From assembly GCA_025927435.1 (NCBI GenBank), contig JAICLM010000040.1, forward strand, positions 1-11,997: a stretch of 11,997 nucleotides of DNA, read 5' to 3'. The first letter of the stretch is position 1, and each line of letters begins with the position of its first letter. This stretch comes from Thermoleophilia bacterium (GTDB taxonomy: Bacteria > Actinomycetota > Thermoleophilia > Gaiellales > Gaiellaceae). The notes beneath the pieces are model-generated. The model did not search any database, was not told the origin of the DNA, and saw only the letters and a program-made list of their open reading frames with translations. Positions 5,861 through 11,997 of the stretch are shown one piece after another. The translations under genes were made by a program, and so were the position numbers.

Positions 5861-7047
5861 TGACGCAGTCCGGCGCAATGATCGTCGACTCGGTCCGCAG
5901 CCCGATCGGAAAGAAGAACGGCACGCTCTCCCACATTCGCGGCGACGAGCTCTCGGCGCAGGTCGTGAATGCGCTCGTCGCGCGGAACGGCGTCGATCCG
6001 GCGCAGATCGAGGACGTGCAATGGGGCTGCGTCACGCAGGTCGACGAGCAGGCGTGGAACATCGGCCGCAACGTCCCGCTCACCGCGGGCTGGCCCGTCT
6101 CCGTCGCCGGGACGACGGTCGACCGGCAGTGCGGCTCCTCGATGCAGACGAATTTCAACGCGGCCGCGGCCGTGTGGTCGGGGCAGCTCGACCTCGTCGT
6201 CTCGGGCGGCGTCGAGATGATGTCGCGCGTCCCGATGGGGTCGAACAACGGCTCGATGTCGCCGCTCGTGTGGGAGCGGCACGAGATCGTGATGCAGGGG
6301 ATCTCGGCCGAGGAGATCGCGAAGGAGTGGGGGCAGACGCGCGAGGAGCTCGACCGGATCTCGTTCGAGTCGCACCTGCGCGCGGCGCGCGCGATCGACG
6401 AGGGGCGGTTCGAGAAGGAGATCGTTCCGATCGAGCTGGACGTGCCGGATCCCGACGACTCCGGCAGCGCCGCCACGGTGACGCGCGTCCGCTTCGCGGT
6501 CGACGAGGCCGTGAGGCGCGAGACGACGCTCGAGAAGATGGCTTCCCTGCAGCCGGCCTTCATTCCGGACGGCGTCGTGACGGCCGGGAACTCGTCCCAG
6601 ATCGTCGACGGCTCGGCCGCGGTGCTCGTCGCCTCCGAGGCGAAGGTCGCGGAGCTCGGGCTCGAGCCGCGCGGCCGCTTCGTCTCGTTCGGCGTAGTGG
6701 GCGTCGATCCGCACCTGATGCTGCACGGCAACCCCGAGGCGTCGGCCAAGGCGCTCGCGAAGGCGGGGCTGACGTGGGACGACATCGCGGTGATCGAGGT
6801 CAACGAGGCGTTCGCCTCGGTCGTCGCCCAGTTCCTCGCGGACACCGGCCTGCAGGAGCGTTACGAGGCCGGCGACGTGAACCCGAACGGCGGCGGCATC
6901 TCGCTCGGACACCCGCTCGGAGCGACGGGCGCGCGGATCACCGCGACGCTGCTCTCGGAGCTCGAGCGGCGGGAAGCGCGCTACGGGCTCGCGACGATGT
7001 GCATCGGGTTCGGCCAGGCAATCGCCGCCGTGATCGAGCGCGTCTGA
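5860..7047 (+). CDS. Thiolase family protein (acetyl-CoA C-acyltransferase)
   Basis: A 395-residue cytosolic thiolase that cleaves 3-ketoacyl-CoA or condenses two acyl-CoAs. The N-terminal MIVDSVRSPIGKKNG, the acyl-accepting Cys91 in DRQCGSSMQT, His351 in GGISLGHPLGATGAR and the second Cys381 in TMCIGFGQAI are all present. NEAFA and NPNGGG, typical of degradative and biosynthetic thiolases, are also seen. Length is normal for the family. The frame stays open far upstream, but that part overlaps the cNMP gene antisense and is not protein-like. ATG 5860 is chosen because a TANNNT hexamer lies 7 nt before it; ATG 5878 is the alternative. It probably works with the 3-hydroxyacyl-CoA dehydrogenase at 8036 in beta-oxidation or acetoacetyl-CoA metabolism. 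It converges on lepB with 26 bp between stops. Chain-length preference is unknown. Confidence 0.93.
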   Translation: MTQSGAMIVDSVRSPIGKKNGTLSHIRGDELSAQVVNALVARNGVDPAQIEDVQWGCVTQVDEQAWNIGRNVPLTAGWPVSVAGTTVDRQCGSSMQTNFNAAAAVWSGQLDLVVSGGVEMMSRVPMGSNNGSMSPLVWERHEIVMQGISAEEIAKEWGQTREELDRISFESHLRAARAIDEGRFEKEIVPIELDVPDPDDSGSAATVTRVRFAVDEAVRRETTLEKMASLQPAFIPDGVVTAGNSSQIVDGSAAVLVASEAKVAELGLEPRGRFVSFGVVGVDPHLMLHGNPEASAKALAKAGLTWDDIAVIEVNEAFASVVAQFLADTGLQERYEAGDVNPNGGGISLGHPLGATGARITATLLSELERREARYGLATMCIGFGQAIAAVIERV

Positions 7048-7073
7048 CGCCTGCCTCCTGACCGTCTGAGCGG

Positions 7074-7709
7074 CTACCAGCTGCCGGAGTGGTACGAGAT
7101 CCGGCCCGGCGGCCAGTACGTCAAGATCACCGGGCCGATCAGGCTGCTCCGGGGAACGGGTCCCCACCTGCGTGAGTCACACGAGTCGGGCCGGTTGTCG
7201 CCGACCATGAAGTACGAGCCTTCGGGCACCGGCCACGTCTGTCCGAAGTGGCTCGAGTCGGCGAGCCGCGTCTCGCGGGAGAGGTAGGGCTCCGGCGGCT
7301 TCGTCCACGCGGTCGCTCCCGGTCGGCGGATCCAGATGAAGCCGTGATCGTCCTCGCGCACCCTCTCGCCCGGCAGGCCGATCAGGCGCTTCACGAAGGT
7401 CGTGCCGGCGTCGTCAGCCCCGCAGAGGTTCGCGTTCGCGGGCGCCGCGAAGACGACGACCTGCCCACGCTGCGGGCTGCCGAAGCGGTAGGCGAGCCGG
7501 TTCACGAGCACGCGGTCGCTCGTCGAGCCGGTGCAGCCGGCGGCCGGTCTGCCGCATTGCAGATACGGCTCCATCGACGCCGACGGGATGCGGAACGGCT
7601 TCGCCACCTCCGCTTCGAAGACGAGCACGAATCCGACCGCTACGACCAGCGTCACGACCCAGTCGAGGATCTTGCGCCACGGAGCGGGGAGACGGCTCAG
7701 CGGGTGCAC
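7074..7709 (-). CDS. lepB: Type I signal peptidase
   Basis: A 211-residue membrane serine protease that removes signal peptides from exported proteins on the outer face of the membrane. One membrane anchor is at about residues 14-31. The active-site motifs follow: Ser45 in IPSASMEP, Lys107 in FVKRLIGLPGE, and GDNR (170-173) followed by SCDSRRWG, with the conserved D/S/R pattern. An insertion after the Ser box (LQCGRPAAGC) and Cys52, Cys59, Cys96 and Cys177 in the extracytoplasmic domain suggest one or two disulfides; as I recall, similar cysteines occur in signal peptidases of related actinobacteria. The start is GTG 7709, the only standard start just before the anchor, with TATCCT (7724-7719) upstream. 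The longer open frame upstream is arginine-rich and not protein-like. The gene faces the thiolase end to end. Confidence 0.92.
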   Translation of the reverse strand: MHPLSRLPAPWRKILDWVVTLVVAVGFVLVFEAEVAKPFRIPSASMEPYLQCGRPAAGCTGSTSDRVLVNRLAYRFGSPQRGQVVVFAAPANANLCGADDAGTTFVKRLIGLPGERVREDDHGFIWIRRPGATAWTKPPEPYLSRETRLADSSHFGQTWPVPEGSYFMVGDNRPDSCDSRRWGPVPRSSLIGPVILTYWPPGRISYHSGSW

Positions 7710-7718
7710 TCCAGGCCG

Positions 7719-7724
7719 AGGATA
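7719..7724 (-). promoter_or_regulatory. Candidate -10 of lepB
   Basis: TATCCT on the minus strand fits TANNNT and lies 9 nt before the GTG start at 7709. This would give a leader of only about two nucleotides. No -35 is convincing. Confidence 0.4.
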
Positions 7725-7731
7725 GTCAGTC

Positions 7732-8010
7732 GTGGCGCGTGAGCCTCGCGCACGTCCGCGTGCGGATTGTCCACATCTTCCACTGATTCCACACCGGGTT
7801 GCGTCCGGGCGGAGGAGGGAGGAGAGTGGCCGGACACTGGTAGCGGCGACCCCTACCCGGCGCAGGGAGCGGGCACTTTCGGAGGCCGAGGCATACGCGC
7901 GCTGCCACGGCCGGCGCGCCCTGAGTCCGGTGCGGATCACGGTCGCCCCGGACAGGGACGAGCGACTCCGGACAGTCCTGATGCGCGCGCTGGAGGAGCT
8001 CCGTCCCTAG
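7732..8010 (+). CDS. Doubtful small hypothetical protein; C-terminal part looks coding
   Basis: This is the only sizeable frame in the 326 bases between lepB and the next gene: 92 residues from GTG 7732 to TAG 8010. From about codon 36 (near 7837) it has strong third-position G/C and a protein-like sequence (LSEAEAYARCHGRRALSPVR, then RLRTVLMRALEELRP). Before that, third positions are mixed and the DNA instead holds a TCCAC repeat cluster (7767-7793) and a purine-rich tract (7810-7826). The real gene may therefore start later, at a non-standard codon such as CTG 7837, or be a remnant. I do not recognise a family with certainty. A five-codon frame (GTG 7826 to TAG 7843) right after the purine tract could be a leader peptide or chance. 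Confidence 0.38.
   Translation: MAREPRARPRADCPHLPLIPHRVASGRRREESGRTLVAATPTRRRERALSEAEAYARCHGRRALSPVRITVAPDRDERLRTVLMRALEELRP
7767..7793 (+). repeat. TTGTCCACA DnaA-box match plus two further TCCAC copies at 9-bp steps
   Basis: TTGTCCACA (7767-7775) is a full match to the DnaA box favoured in high-G+C actinobacteria. TCCAC recurs at 7770, 7779 and 7788, a strict 9-bp period: two more degenerate boxes in tandem. The cluster lies upstream of the divergent lepB start. It is too small for a replication origin and no dnaA or dnaN gene is near. A DnaA-titration or regulatory site is possible. Confidence 0.42.
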
Positions 8011-8022
8011 TTCCTAGCCGGT

Positions 8023-8028
8023 TAGGCT
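8023..8028 (+). promoter_or_regulatory. Leaderless -10 of the 3-hydroxyacyl-CoA dehydrogenase gene
   Basis: TAGGCT fits TANNNT and ends exactly 7 nt before the GTG at 8036. There is no Shine-Dalgarno, so the transcript probably begins at the start codon. No good -35 is visible. Confidence 0.5.
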
Positions 8029-8035
8029 CCGCCTC

Positions 8036-8869
8036 GTGAAGGTCGGAGTCGTAGGGCTGGGGACGATGGGCGCGGGCATCGCGCAGCTCGCCGTCGAGGC
8101 GGGCCTCGAGACCGTCGGCCGCGAGGTGACCGACGAGCTGGGGGAGAAGGCGCGCGGCCGCATCGAGCACTTCCTCTCCCGCAAGGTCGAGAAGAGCCAG
8201 ATCGACTCGTTCGACATCGGGCTGTTGAGCCTGACCACCGACGTCTCCGCGTTCGCGGAGTGCGACGTCGTGATCGAGGCGATCGTCGAGGAGCTCGAGC
8301 CGAAGCGAAAGCTCTTTGCCGAGCTCGAGCGGGTCTGCCGGGCCGACGCGGTGCTCGCGACGAACACGTCGGCGCTGTCGGTGACGGAGATCGCCGGCGC
8401 GACCTCGACTCCGGAACGCGTGGTCGGCATGCACTTCTTCAACCCGGCGCCGCTCATGCCGCTCGTGGAGATCGTGCGCGCAGAGCGGACCTCGGACGGG
8501 GCCTTCGGGACGGCCTACGCGCTCGGCGAGCGGCTCGGCAAGCATCCGATCCGCTGCCACGACACGCCGGGCTTCGTCGTCAACCGGATCCTGATCCCGC
8601 TCCTCAACGACTGCGTCCGGGTTCTCGACGAGGCGCGCGTCACTCCCGCCGACCTCGACGCGGGCATGAAGCACGGCGCCGGCTGGCCCATGGGGCCGTG
8701 CGAGCTCGTCGACCTCGTGGGGATCGACGTCCACGTGCACGCGAGCGAGGCGCTGTGGGAGAAGCTGCGGGAGCCGCGCATGGCGCCGCCCGCGCGCCTC
8801 GTGGCGATGGCGAACGCCGGCCTCCTGGGCCGCAAGAGCGGCCGCGGCTTCTACGAGTACGGCCGCTAA
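8036..8869 (+). CDS. 3-hydroxyacyl-CoA (3-hydroxybutyryl-CoA) dehydrogenase
   Basis: A 277-residue NAD(P)-dependent enzyme that interconverts 3-hydroxyacyl-CoA and 3-ketoacyl-CoA. The N-terminal Rossmann fold starts at once with VGVVGLGTMGAGIAQ (glycines 7, 9, 12). The catalytic set is Ser112 in ATNTSAL, His133 in GMHFFNPAPLM, Glu145 in PLVEIV and Asn183 in GFVVNRIL. The C-terminal domain carries DLDAGMKHGAGWPMGP and the closing GLLGRKSGRGFYEYGR, the usual family end. Length matches stand-alone PaaH/Hbd/FadB2-type enzymes, so it is not a fragment of a multifunctional FadB. The start GTG 8036 places the Rossmann strand at residue 2 and is preceded by a leaderless-type -10. It probably supplies substrate to the thiolase at 5860, though the genes are separate units. 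Its TAA overlaps the stop of the 59-aa gene on the other strand. Confidence 0.94.
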   Translation: MKVGVVGLGTMGAGIAQLAVEAGLETVGREVTDELGEKARGRIEHFLSRKVEKSQIDSFDIGLLSLTTDVSAFAECDVVIEAIVEELEPKRKLFAELERVCRADAVLATNTSALSVTEIAGATSTPERVVGMHFFNPAPLMPLVEIVRAERTSDGAFGTAYALGERLGKHPIRCHDTPGFVVNRILIPLLNDCVRVLDEARVTPADLDAGMKHGAGWPMGPCELVDLVGIDVHVHASEALWEKLREPRMAPPARLVAMANAGLLGRKSGRGFYEYGR

Positions 8870-9045
8870 GTAGGCTGCTCGACGAGCTCCTCGAGGCGGA
8901 GCGCCTGGAGGACGGCCGCAGACGCCTGGGAGAGCAGCTGCGCCGATGCCTCCTCGGAAGCGCCGCTCGTCCGGAGCGCCTCCGCGAGCGCCTCGACGCG
9001 TGCCGCGAGGCCGTCTGCTCGCCGCTGCAGGCGCTCGTCAGTCAT
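8866..9045 (-). CDS. Small helical hypothetical protein (59 aa)
   Basis: This frame runs from ATG 9045 to TAG 8866 and gives a 59-residue, cysteine-free, alanine- and leucine-rich protein. Two amphipathic helices are apparent (about 3-26 and 30-55: LAARVEALAEALR and ASAAVLQALRLEELVEQ). It looks like a short coiled-coil or helical hairpin, probably a dimer. No family is recognised. Codon third positions are mostly G/C and the composition is protein-like, unlike the opposite frames. Its last bases overlap the stop of the dehydrogenase gene, which favours a real, tightly packed gene. No clear ribosome site is seen. The frame remains open upstream of the ATG to about 9180, but that part is antisense to the exported-protein gene. 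Confidence 0.55.
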   Translation of the reverse strand: MTDERLQRRADGLAARVEALAEALRTSGASEEASAQLLSQASAAVLQALRLEELVEQPT

Positions 9046-9065
9046 GACAACGGAGCTTCGCGGAG

Positions 9066-9094
9066 TTGTCGGACGTTCCTGCCGCGCGTACCCT
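9066..9094 (+). promoter_or_regulatory. Candidate promoter of the exported-protein / two-component operon
   Basis: TTGTCG (9066-9071), a 17-bp spacer and TACCCT (9089-9094) make a well-spaced -35/-10 pair fitting TTGNNN...TANNNT. Transcription would begin a few bases before the ATG at 9104, leaving GGGAG (9095-9099) mostly outside the transcript. It is the only good promoter I see before the three-gene run that follows. Confidence 0.5.
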
Positions 9095-9103
9095 GGGAGC
9101 GCC

Positions 9104-9628
9104 ATGCGCCGGATCCTGCTCAGTTGCGCGCTTCTCGCGGTGCTCGCGGCCTCGGCCGTGGCGGTCTCCCGCGCTTCCACGACGGCCGGGTCCGGCTATC
9201 TCGTCGTCAAGCAGGCCAGGAACGACGGAGGCGTCAACGGCAAGCCGGTCGTGACGGTCGTCGTGCGCGGCTTCGTCCTGGGCCGCATCTCGCAGGAGGC
9301 TGCGGTCGAGATCTATCACCTCGCGCCGGCCTCGGGCCAGGGCGCGCCGCAGGTGAGAGGTCCAGACGTCTCCACCGACTCCGTTCGCTGGCACCGCCTG
9401 TCCGGCAAGCGGTACAGCGGCAGCAGCTTCCGCTTCCGCGCGCCGGGAGGGCTGTACCGGATCGTGGTGCGCGGGTCGGGCGTCTACGTCTACGCCGGCG
9501 GTCGCGGCACCGTCTGGGTCCAGGGCTCCTCCTCGGACAGGCGCACCGACGGGGAGTACTCGGTGAACGGCGGCATCTTCCGCTCGTTGCCGACCAGCCT
9601 CGTGAAGCGCAAGATCGGGCGTGGGTGA
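9104..9628 (+). CDS. Exported hypothetical protein, beta-rich
   Basis: A 174-residue protein beginning with a Sec signal peptide: MRR, then a hydrophobic core ILLSCALLAVLAASAVA, with likely cleavage near residues 20-25. No lipobox cysteine sits at the right place, so it is probably secreted or wall-associated rather than a lipoprotein. The mature part is rich in V, G, Y, R and alternating residues: VVTVVVRGFVLGR (49-61), FRFRAPGGLYRIVVRGSGVY (109-128), then GGRGTVWVQGS and DGEYSVNG. This suggests a beta-sandwich. No family is recognised. An earlier in-frame ATG (9044) would put the signal peptide at residue 21 and overlap the 59-aa gene, so ATG 9104 is preferred. The stop overlaps a possible GTG start of the response regulator (GTGA, 9625-9628), indicating one operon with the two-component system. 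Confidence 0.75.
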   Translation: MRRILLSCALLAVLAASAVAVSRASTTAGSGYLVVKQARNDGGVNGKPVVTVVVRGFVLGRISQEAAVEIYHLAPASGQGAPQVRGPDVSTDSVRWHRLSGKRYSGSSFRFRAPGGLYRIVVRGSGVYVYAGGRGTVWVQGSSSDRRTDGEYSVNGGIFRSLPTSLVKRKIGRG

Positions 9629-9633
9629 ACGCG

Positions 9634-10326
9634 ATGGCAGGTGAGACGATTCTCGTGGTGGAGGACGAGCAGGCGATCGCTTCGTTCGTCTCCGCCTATC
9701 TCCGCAAGGACGGCTTCAACGTCCAGATGACCGCCAGCGGCCGCGAGGCGCTGACGATCGTCGGCACCGACGCCCCTGCGCTCGTCGTCCTCGATCTGAT
9801 GCTGCCCGACCTCGACGGGCTCGAGGTCTGCAGGCGGATTCGCGAGACGAGCACGCTGCCCGTGCTGATGCTGACCGCGCGCGACGACGACCTCGACAAG
9901 ATCGCGGGGCTCGAGGTCGGCGCGGACGACTACCTCACGAAGCCTTTCAACCCGCGCGAGCTCGTGGCGAGGGTGCGTGCGATCCTGCGGCGCAGCGCGG
10001 GGAAGACGAAGCCCGACGGCGGTGTGCTCACCCACGGTGACCTCGTGCTCGACGCGGGCCGGCGGGAGTGCCGCGTCGGCGACCAGGAAATCCGGCTGGC
10101 GCCCAAGGAGTTCGACCTCCTCTGGGAGCTCCTCGACCACAAGGGTCTCGTGCTCACGCGGGACCAGCTGCTCGAGCGGGTGTGGGGTTACACGTTCGCG
10201 GGAGACACGCGTACCGTCGACGTCCACGTGCGTCAGCTGCGGCGGAAGCTCGGCGACGCGGCGCCGATCGTCACCGTGTGGGGCATCGGGTACAAGGCCG
10301 GTCCCGCGCCCGCCGTCGCAGAGTAG
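9634..10326 (+). CDS. OmpR/PhoB-family response regulator
   Basis: A 230-residue cytoplasmic transcription regulator. The receiver domain (about 4-118) has the acidic pair E10-D11, phospho-acceptor D54 (VVLDLMLPDLDG), switch T81 (LMLTARDD) and K103 (YLTKPFNP). The C-terminal winged helix (about 130-222) has the family pattern LAPKEFDLLWELL, RDQLLERVWGY, the recognition helix TRTVDVHVRQLRRKLG and the closing IVTVWGIGYK. Phosphorylation by the kinase 6 bp downstream should drive dimer binding to direct-repeat DNA sites. ATG 9634 is chosen; GTG 9625, three codons earlier, overlaps the preceding stop and is equally possible. The position between an exported protein and a kinase suggests that this system answers an envelope or extracellular cue. 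The target genes cannot be read from the sequence. Confidence 0.95.
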   Translation: MAGETILVVEDEQAIASFVSAYLRKDGFNVQMTASGREALTIVGTDAPALVVLDLMLPDLDGLEVCRRIRETSTLPVLMLTARDDDLDKIAGLEVGADDYLTKPFNPRELVARVRAILRRSAGKTKPDGGVLTHGDLVLDAGRRECRVGDQEIRLAPKEFDLLWELLDHKGLVLTRDQLLERVWGYTFAGDTRTVDVHVRQLRRKLGDAAPIVTVWGIGYKAGPAPAVAE

Positions 10327-10332
10327 GCGTCC

Positions 10333-11709
10333 GTGCTCGGATCACTGCGCTTCCGGCTGCCGGCGCTGTTCCTGCTCGGCATCGTGCTCGCGGCGGTGGT
10401 GGCGACGCTCATCGCCGTCCGCTTCTTCCAGGGCTACACGCGCACGCACGCGGCCGCCGAGCTGCGCGGCGAGTCGGCCGGAATCGTGCAGCTCTACGAG
10501 CAGAAGGCCGGCATCGGCCACGTCGCCGTCGACAACCTGAACCTCGCGCTGGGCGGTGACAGGGTGTTCTGGGTTCCTGCGGTGCCCGGAGGGTTGCTGC
10601 TGGCAGGCCGGCTGCCCGAGTTACCGCTCGGTGTTCTGCCCGAGGGGGCGCTCGAGGAAGCGAAGCCGCCGGCGTTCGACCTCCACGTCGGCGGCACCGC
10701 CTATCTCGGTGTTGCAAAGCCCGTCACTCTCGGGCCGGTCCACGCGGGGGCGCTCGTCGTCGCGGAGCCCGAGTCCGCGCTGCGCAGCCGGTGGCTGCAG
10801 CTCGTCTGGGAGCTCGCGCTCGCGTTCGGGATCGGCATCCCCGTCGCCGCCGTGGTCATGCTCTACTTCTCGCGCCGGATAGCGCAGCCGCTCGAGGGGC
10901 TCGCCGCCGCGGCAGACGAGGTGGCCGCCGGGAACTACGACGTGGCCGTGCCGGAGCGCACGTGGGGGAGCGAGGTCGAGCGGCTCGCCACGCGCTTCCA
11001 CGAGATGACCACGAGGCTCTCGGAGTCGGAGCAGCTCTCCCGCAACTTCCTGATGTCGGTGTCGCACGAGCTGCGCACGCCGCTGACCGCGATCCGCGGC
11101 CACGTCGCCGCGCTGCGCGAGGGCGTGTTCGAGGACGAGGCGGCGCAGGAGCGGTCACTCGAGGTGGTCTCGGAGGAGGCCCTGCGACTCGAGCGCCTCG
11201 TGGGAGACGTCCTCGACCTCGCGAAGCTCGACGCGCGTCGCTTCGCGCTCCTGCGCGAGGAGGTCGACATGCGAGCCCTCTGCGAGCGCGCCTACACGAC
11301 CTTCACGGAGGAGGCGCGGACGCGCGGCATCGAGTACGACCTCGAGCTCGGCGAGGGAGCCGTGCTCATCACCGACGGCGACCGCGTGCTGCAGATCGTC
11401 ACGAACCTGCTCTCGAACGCACTGCACTGGACGCCGGAGGGCGGGCGAGTCGACCTCGGTCTCAGCGCGCAGAACGGCGAGGTGGAGGTGGCGGTCTCGG
11501 ACACCGGGCCCGGGATCGACCCGGAGGCGGTGGAGCGCATCTTCCGGCCGTTCTGGTCCGGGGACGGCGGCGGCACCGGCCTCGGTCTCGCGATCGCGCG
11601 CGAGCTCGCCTTCGCGCTCGGCGGCCGGCTCGAGCTGCACAGCGAGCCCGGCCGGGGGAGTCGCTTCGTGCTCGTCCTACCGACGCGGTCCGCTCAGCCT
11701 GCGGCTTGA
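10333..11709 (+). CDS. Membrane sensor histidine kinase
   Basis: A 458-residue kinase. TM1 (about 9-31) and TM2 (about 157-179) bound an extracytoplasmic sensor region of about 125 residues (32-156). No named sensor domain is recognised there; it contains GGLLLAGRLPELPLGVLPEG and GGTAYLGVAKPVTL. A HAMP domain (about 180-234) follows, then the DHp helix with phospho-acceptor His245 (SVSHELRTPLTAIRGH). The ATPase domain has the N box (N358, N362 in TNLLSNALHW), G1 DTGPGI (390-395), F box FRPFW (404-408) and G2 GTGLGL (414-419). All catalytic parts are present. GTG 10333 lies 6 bp after the regulator's stop, so the two are co-translated partners. A larger sensor region than a simple two-helix kinase suggests direct detection of an external ligand or protein, possibly the exported product encoded first in the operon. 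The 3' end overlaps the facing gene by 16 bp. Confidence 0.95.
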   Translation: MLGSLRFRLPALFLLGIVLAAVVATLIAVRFFQGYTRTHAAAELRGESAGIVQLYEQKAGIGHVAVDNLNLALGGDRVFWVPAVPGGLLLAGRLPELPLGVLPEGALEEAKPPAFDLHVGGTAYLGVAKPVTLGPVHAGALVVAEPESALRSRWLQLVWELALAFGIGIPVAAVVMLYFSRRIAQPLEGLAAAADEVAAGNYDVAVPERTWGSEVERLATRFHEMTTRLSESEQLSRNFLMSVSHELRTPLTAIRGHVAALREGVFEDEAAQERSLEVVSEEALRLERLVGDVLDLAKLDARRFALLREEVDMRALCERAYTTFTEEARTRGIEYDLELGEGAVLITDGDRVLQIVTNLLSNALHWTPEGGRVDLGLSAQNGEVEVAVSDTGPGIDPEAVERIFRPFWSGDGGGTGLGLAIARELAFALGGRLELHSEPGRGSRFVLVLPTRSAQPAA

Positions 11710-11997
11710 CGCTCGCCGAGGCGGTAGACGACGGCGCCGTCGCGCGTCAGTCCCTCCTCGAGCTTCGTCAGCCGCTCCTCGACACTCCGCCAGCTGGAGG
11801 CGATGAGATCGACGAGCAGGGCGAGATCGTCGACGCGGGCATGACGCTCGGCGAGTAGGTCTCCCTCGATCCGTTCGAGCCGGCGGATCGTCTGATTCGT
11901 CAGGCCTCGCATCTCGGCCAGGTGACGCGCGCTCGGCCGGAAGTGCTGGCGGAGACCGTCCTGGATCGCCTCGGGCAGGCCCGCCTCGAAACGGGCG
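11694..11997 (-). CDS. Coiled-coil hypothetical protein, N-terminus beyond window
   Basis: The frame ends at TGA 11696-11694 and stays open through the right edge, giving at least 100 residues. The visible part starts ARFEAGLPEAIQDGLRQHF, passes an internal Met (11912), and continues as heptad-like helix: TIRRLERIEGDLLAERHARV, then SVEERLTKLEEGL. It is charged and cysteine-free, with third codon positions mostly G/C. The most likely reading is a longer coiled-coil protein entering from the right, not a 72-residue protein starting at the internal Met. No family is recognised. Its last 16 bp overlap the end of the histidine-kinase gene on the other strand. Confidence 0.6.
   Translation of the reverse strand, partial: ARFEAGLPEAIQDGLRQHFRPSARHLAEMRGLTNQTIRRLERIEGDLLAERHARVDDLALLVDLIASSWRSVEERLTKLEEGLTRDGAVVYRLGERQAAG

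Noticed and set aside
7048..7073. Terminator between thiolase and lepB
   Set aside because: The 26-bp gap has no G+C-rich hairpin followed by a T-run on either strand.
9066..9094. Possible PafBC-type promoter in front of the exported-protein gene (TTGTCGG start)
   Set aside because: Only the first seven bases match and the distance to TACCCT is that of an ordinary -35/-10 pair, not the N8 spacing of the damage promoter.
9044..9103. Earlier ATG for the exported protein (9044)
   Set aside because: It would bury the signal peptide 20 residues inside the protein and overlap the start of the 59-aa gene. ATG 9104 has a promoter and GGGAG next to it.
1..11997. CRISPR arrays, tRNA/rRNA genes, insertion sequences, prophage genes
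   Set aside because: No regularly spaced repeats of the right length, no transposase or integrase motifs, no tRNA-like cloverleaf or attachment-site repeats were seen on either strand.

Overview
The window is a stretch of ordinary chromosome from a high-G+C actinobacterium. The main lineage clues are a fused two-WYL PafB-PafC regulator, TTGTCCACA-type DnaA-box sequence, strong G/C bias at third codon positions, heavy use of GTG and TTG starts, and several genes with a TANNNT hexamer just before the start codon and no Shine-Dalgarno (a leaderless layout). The flavour of the small exported and zinc-motif proteins suggests Thermoleophilia/Gaiellales-like bacteria, but that placement is inference from memory, not a computed phylogeny. 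I see no rRNA, tRNA, insertion sequence, prophage or CRISPR array.

Layout, left to right. The tail of an unidentified gene (2-73, +) runs straight into a DUF421/YetF-like membrane protein (74-511, +). This converges on a fused PafBC-like DNA-damage regulator (515-2533, -). Upstream of it on the same strand is a 149-aa protein with a C-terminal Cys3His motif (2603-3052, -). A small two-helix membrane protein with a non-ATG start (3205-3378, -) follows an aldehyde dehydrogenase (3421-4803, -). The dehydrogenase is divergent from a metallo-beta-lactamase-fold hydrolase (4815-5429, +), whose stop codon abuts that of a single-domain cyclic-nucleotide-binding protein (5430-5837, -). That gene is divergent from a thiolase (5860-7047, +), which converges on type I signal peptidase (7074-7709, -).

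Right part. A 326-base stretch holds a DnaA-box-like repeat cluster and one doubtful small gene (7732-8010, +). Then come a 3-hydroxyacyl-CoA dehydrogenase (8036-8869, +), a 59-aa helical protein (8866-9045, -), and a probable three-gene operon: an exported beta-rich protein (9104-9628), an OmpR-type response regulator (9634-10326) and its histidine kinase (10333-11709). A coiled-coil protein cut by the window edge (11694-11997, -) overlaps the kinase stop.

How the genes fit together. Thiolase and 3-hydroxyacyl-CoA dehydrogenase are successive beta-oxidation or acetoacetyl-CoA steps, though they are not in one operon. The aldehyde dehydrogenase and hydrolase share an 11-bp divergent start region. 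The exported protein and two-component pair look co-transcribed and may form one envelope-sensing unit. Most of the window is housekeeping or catabolic. The best leads are the exported-protein/two-component operon, the Cys3His protein upstream of PafBC, the repeated leaderless promoter layout, and the small genes.
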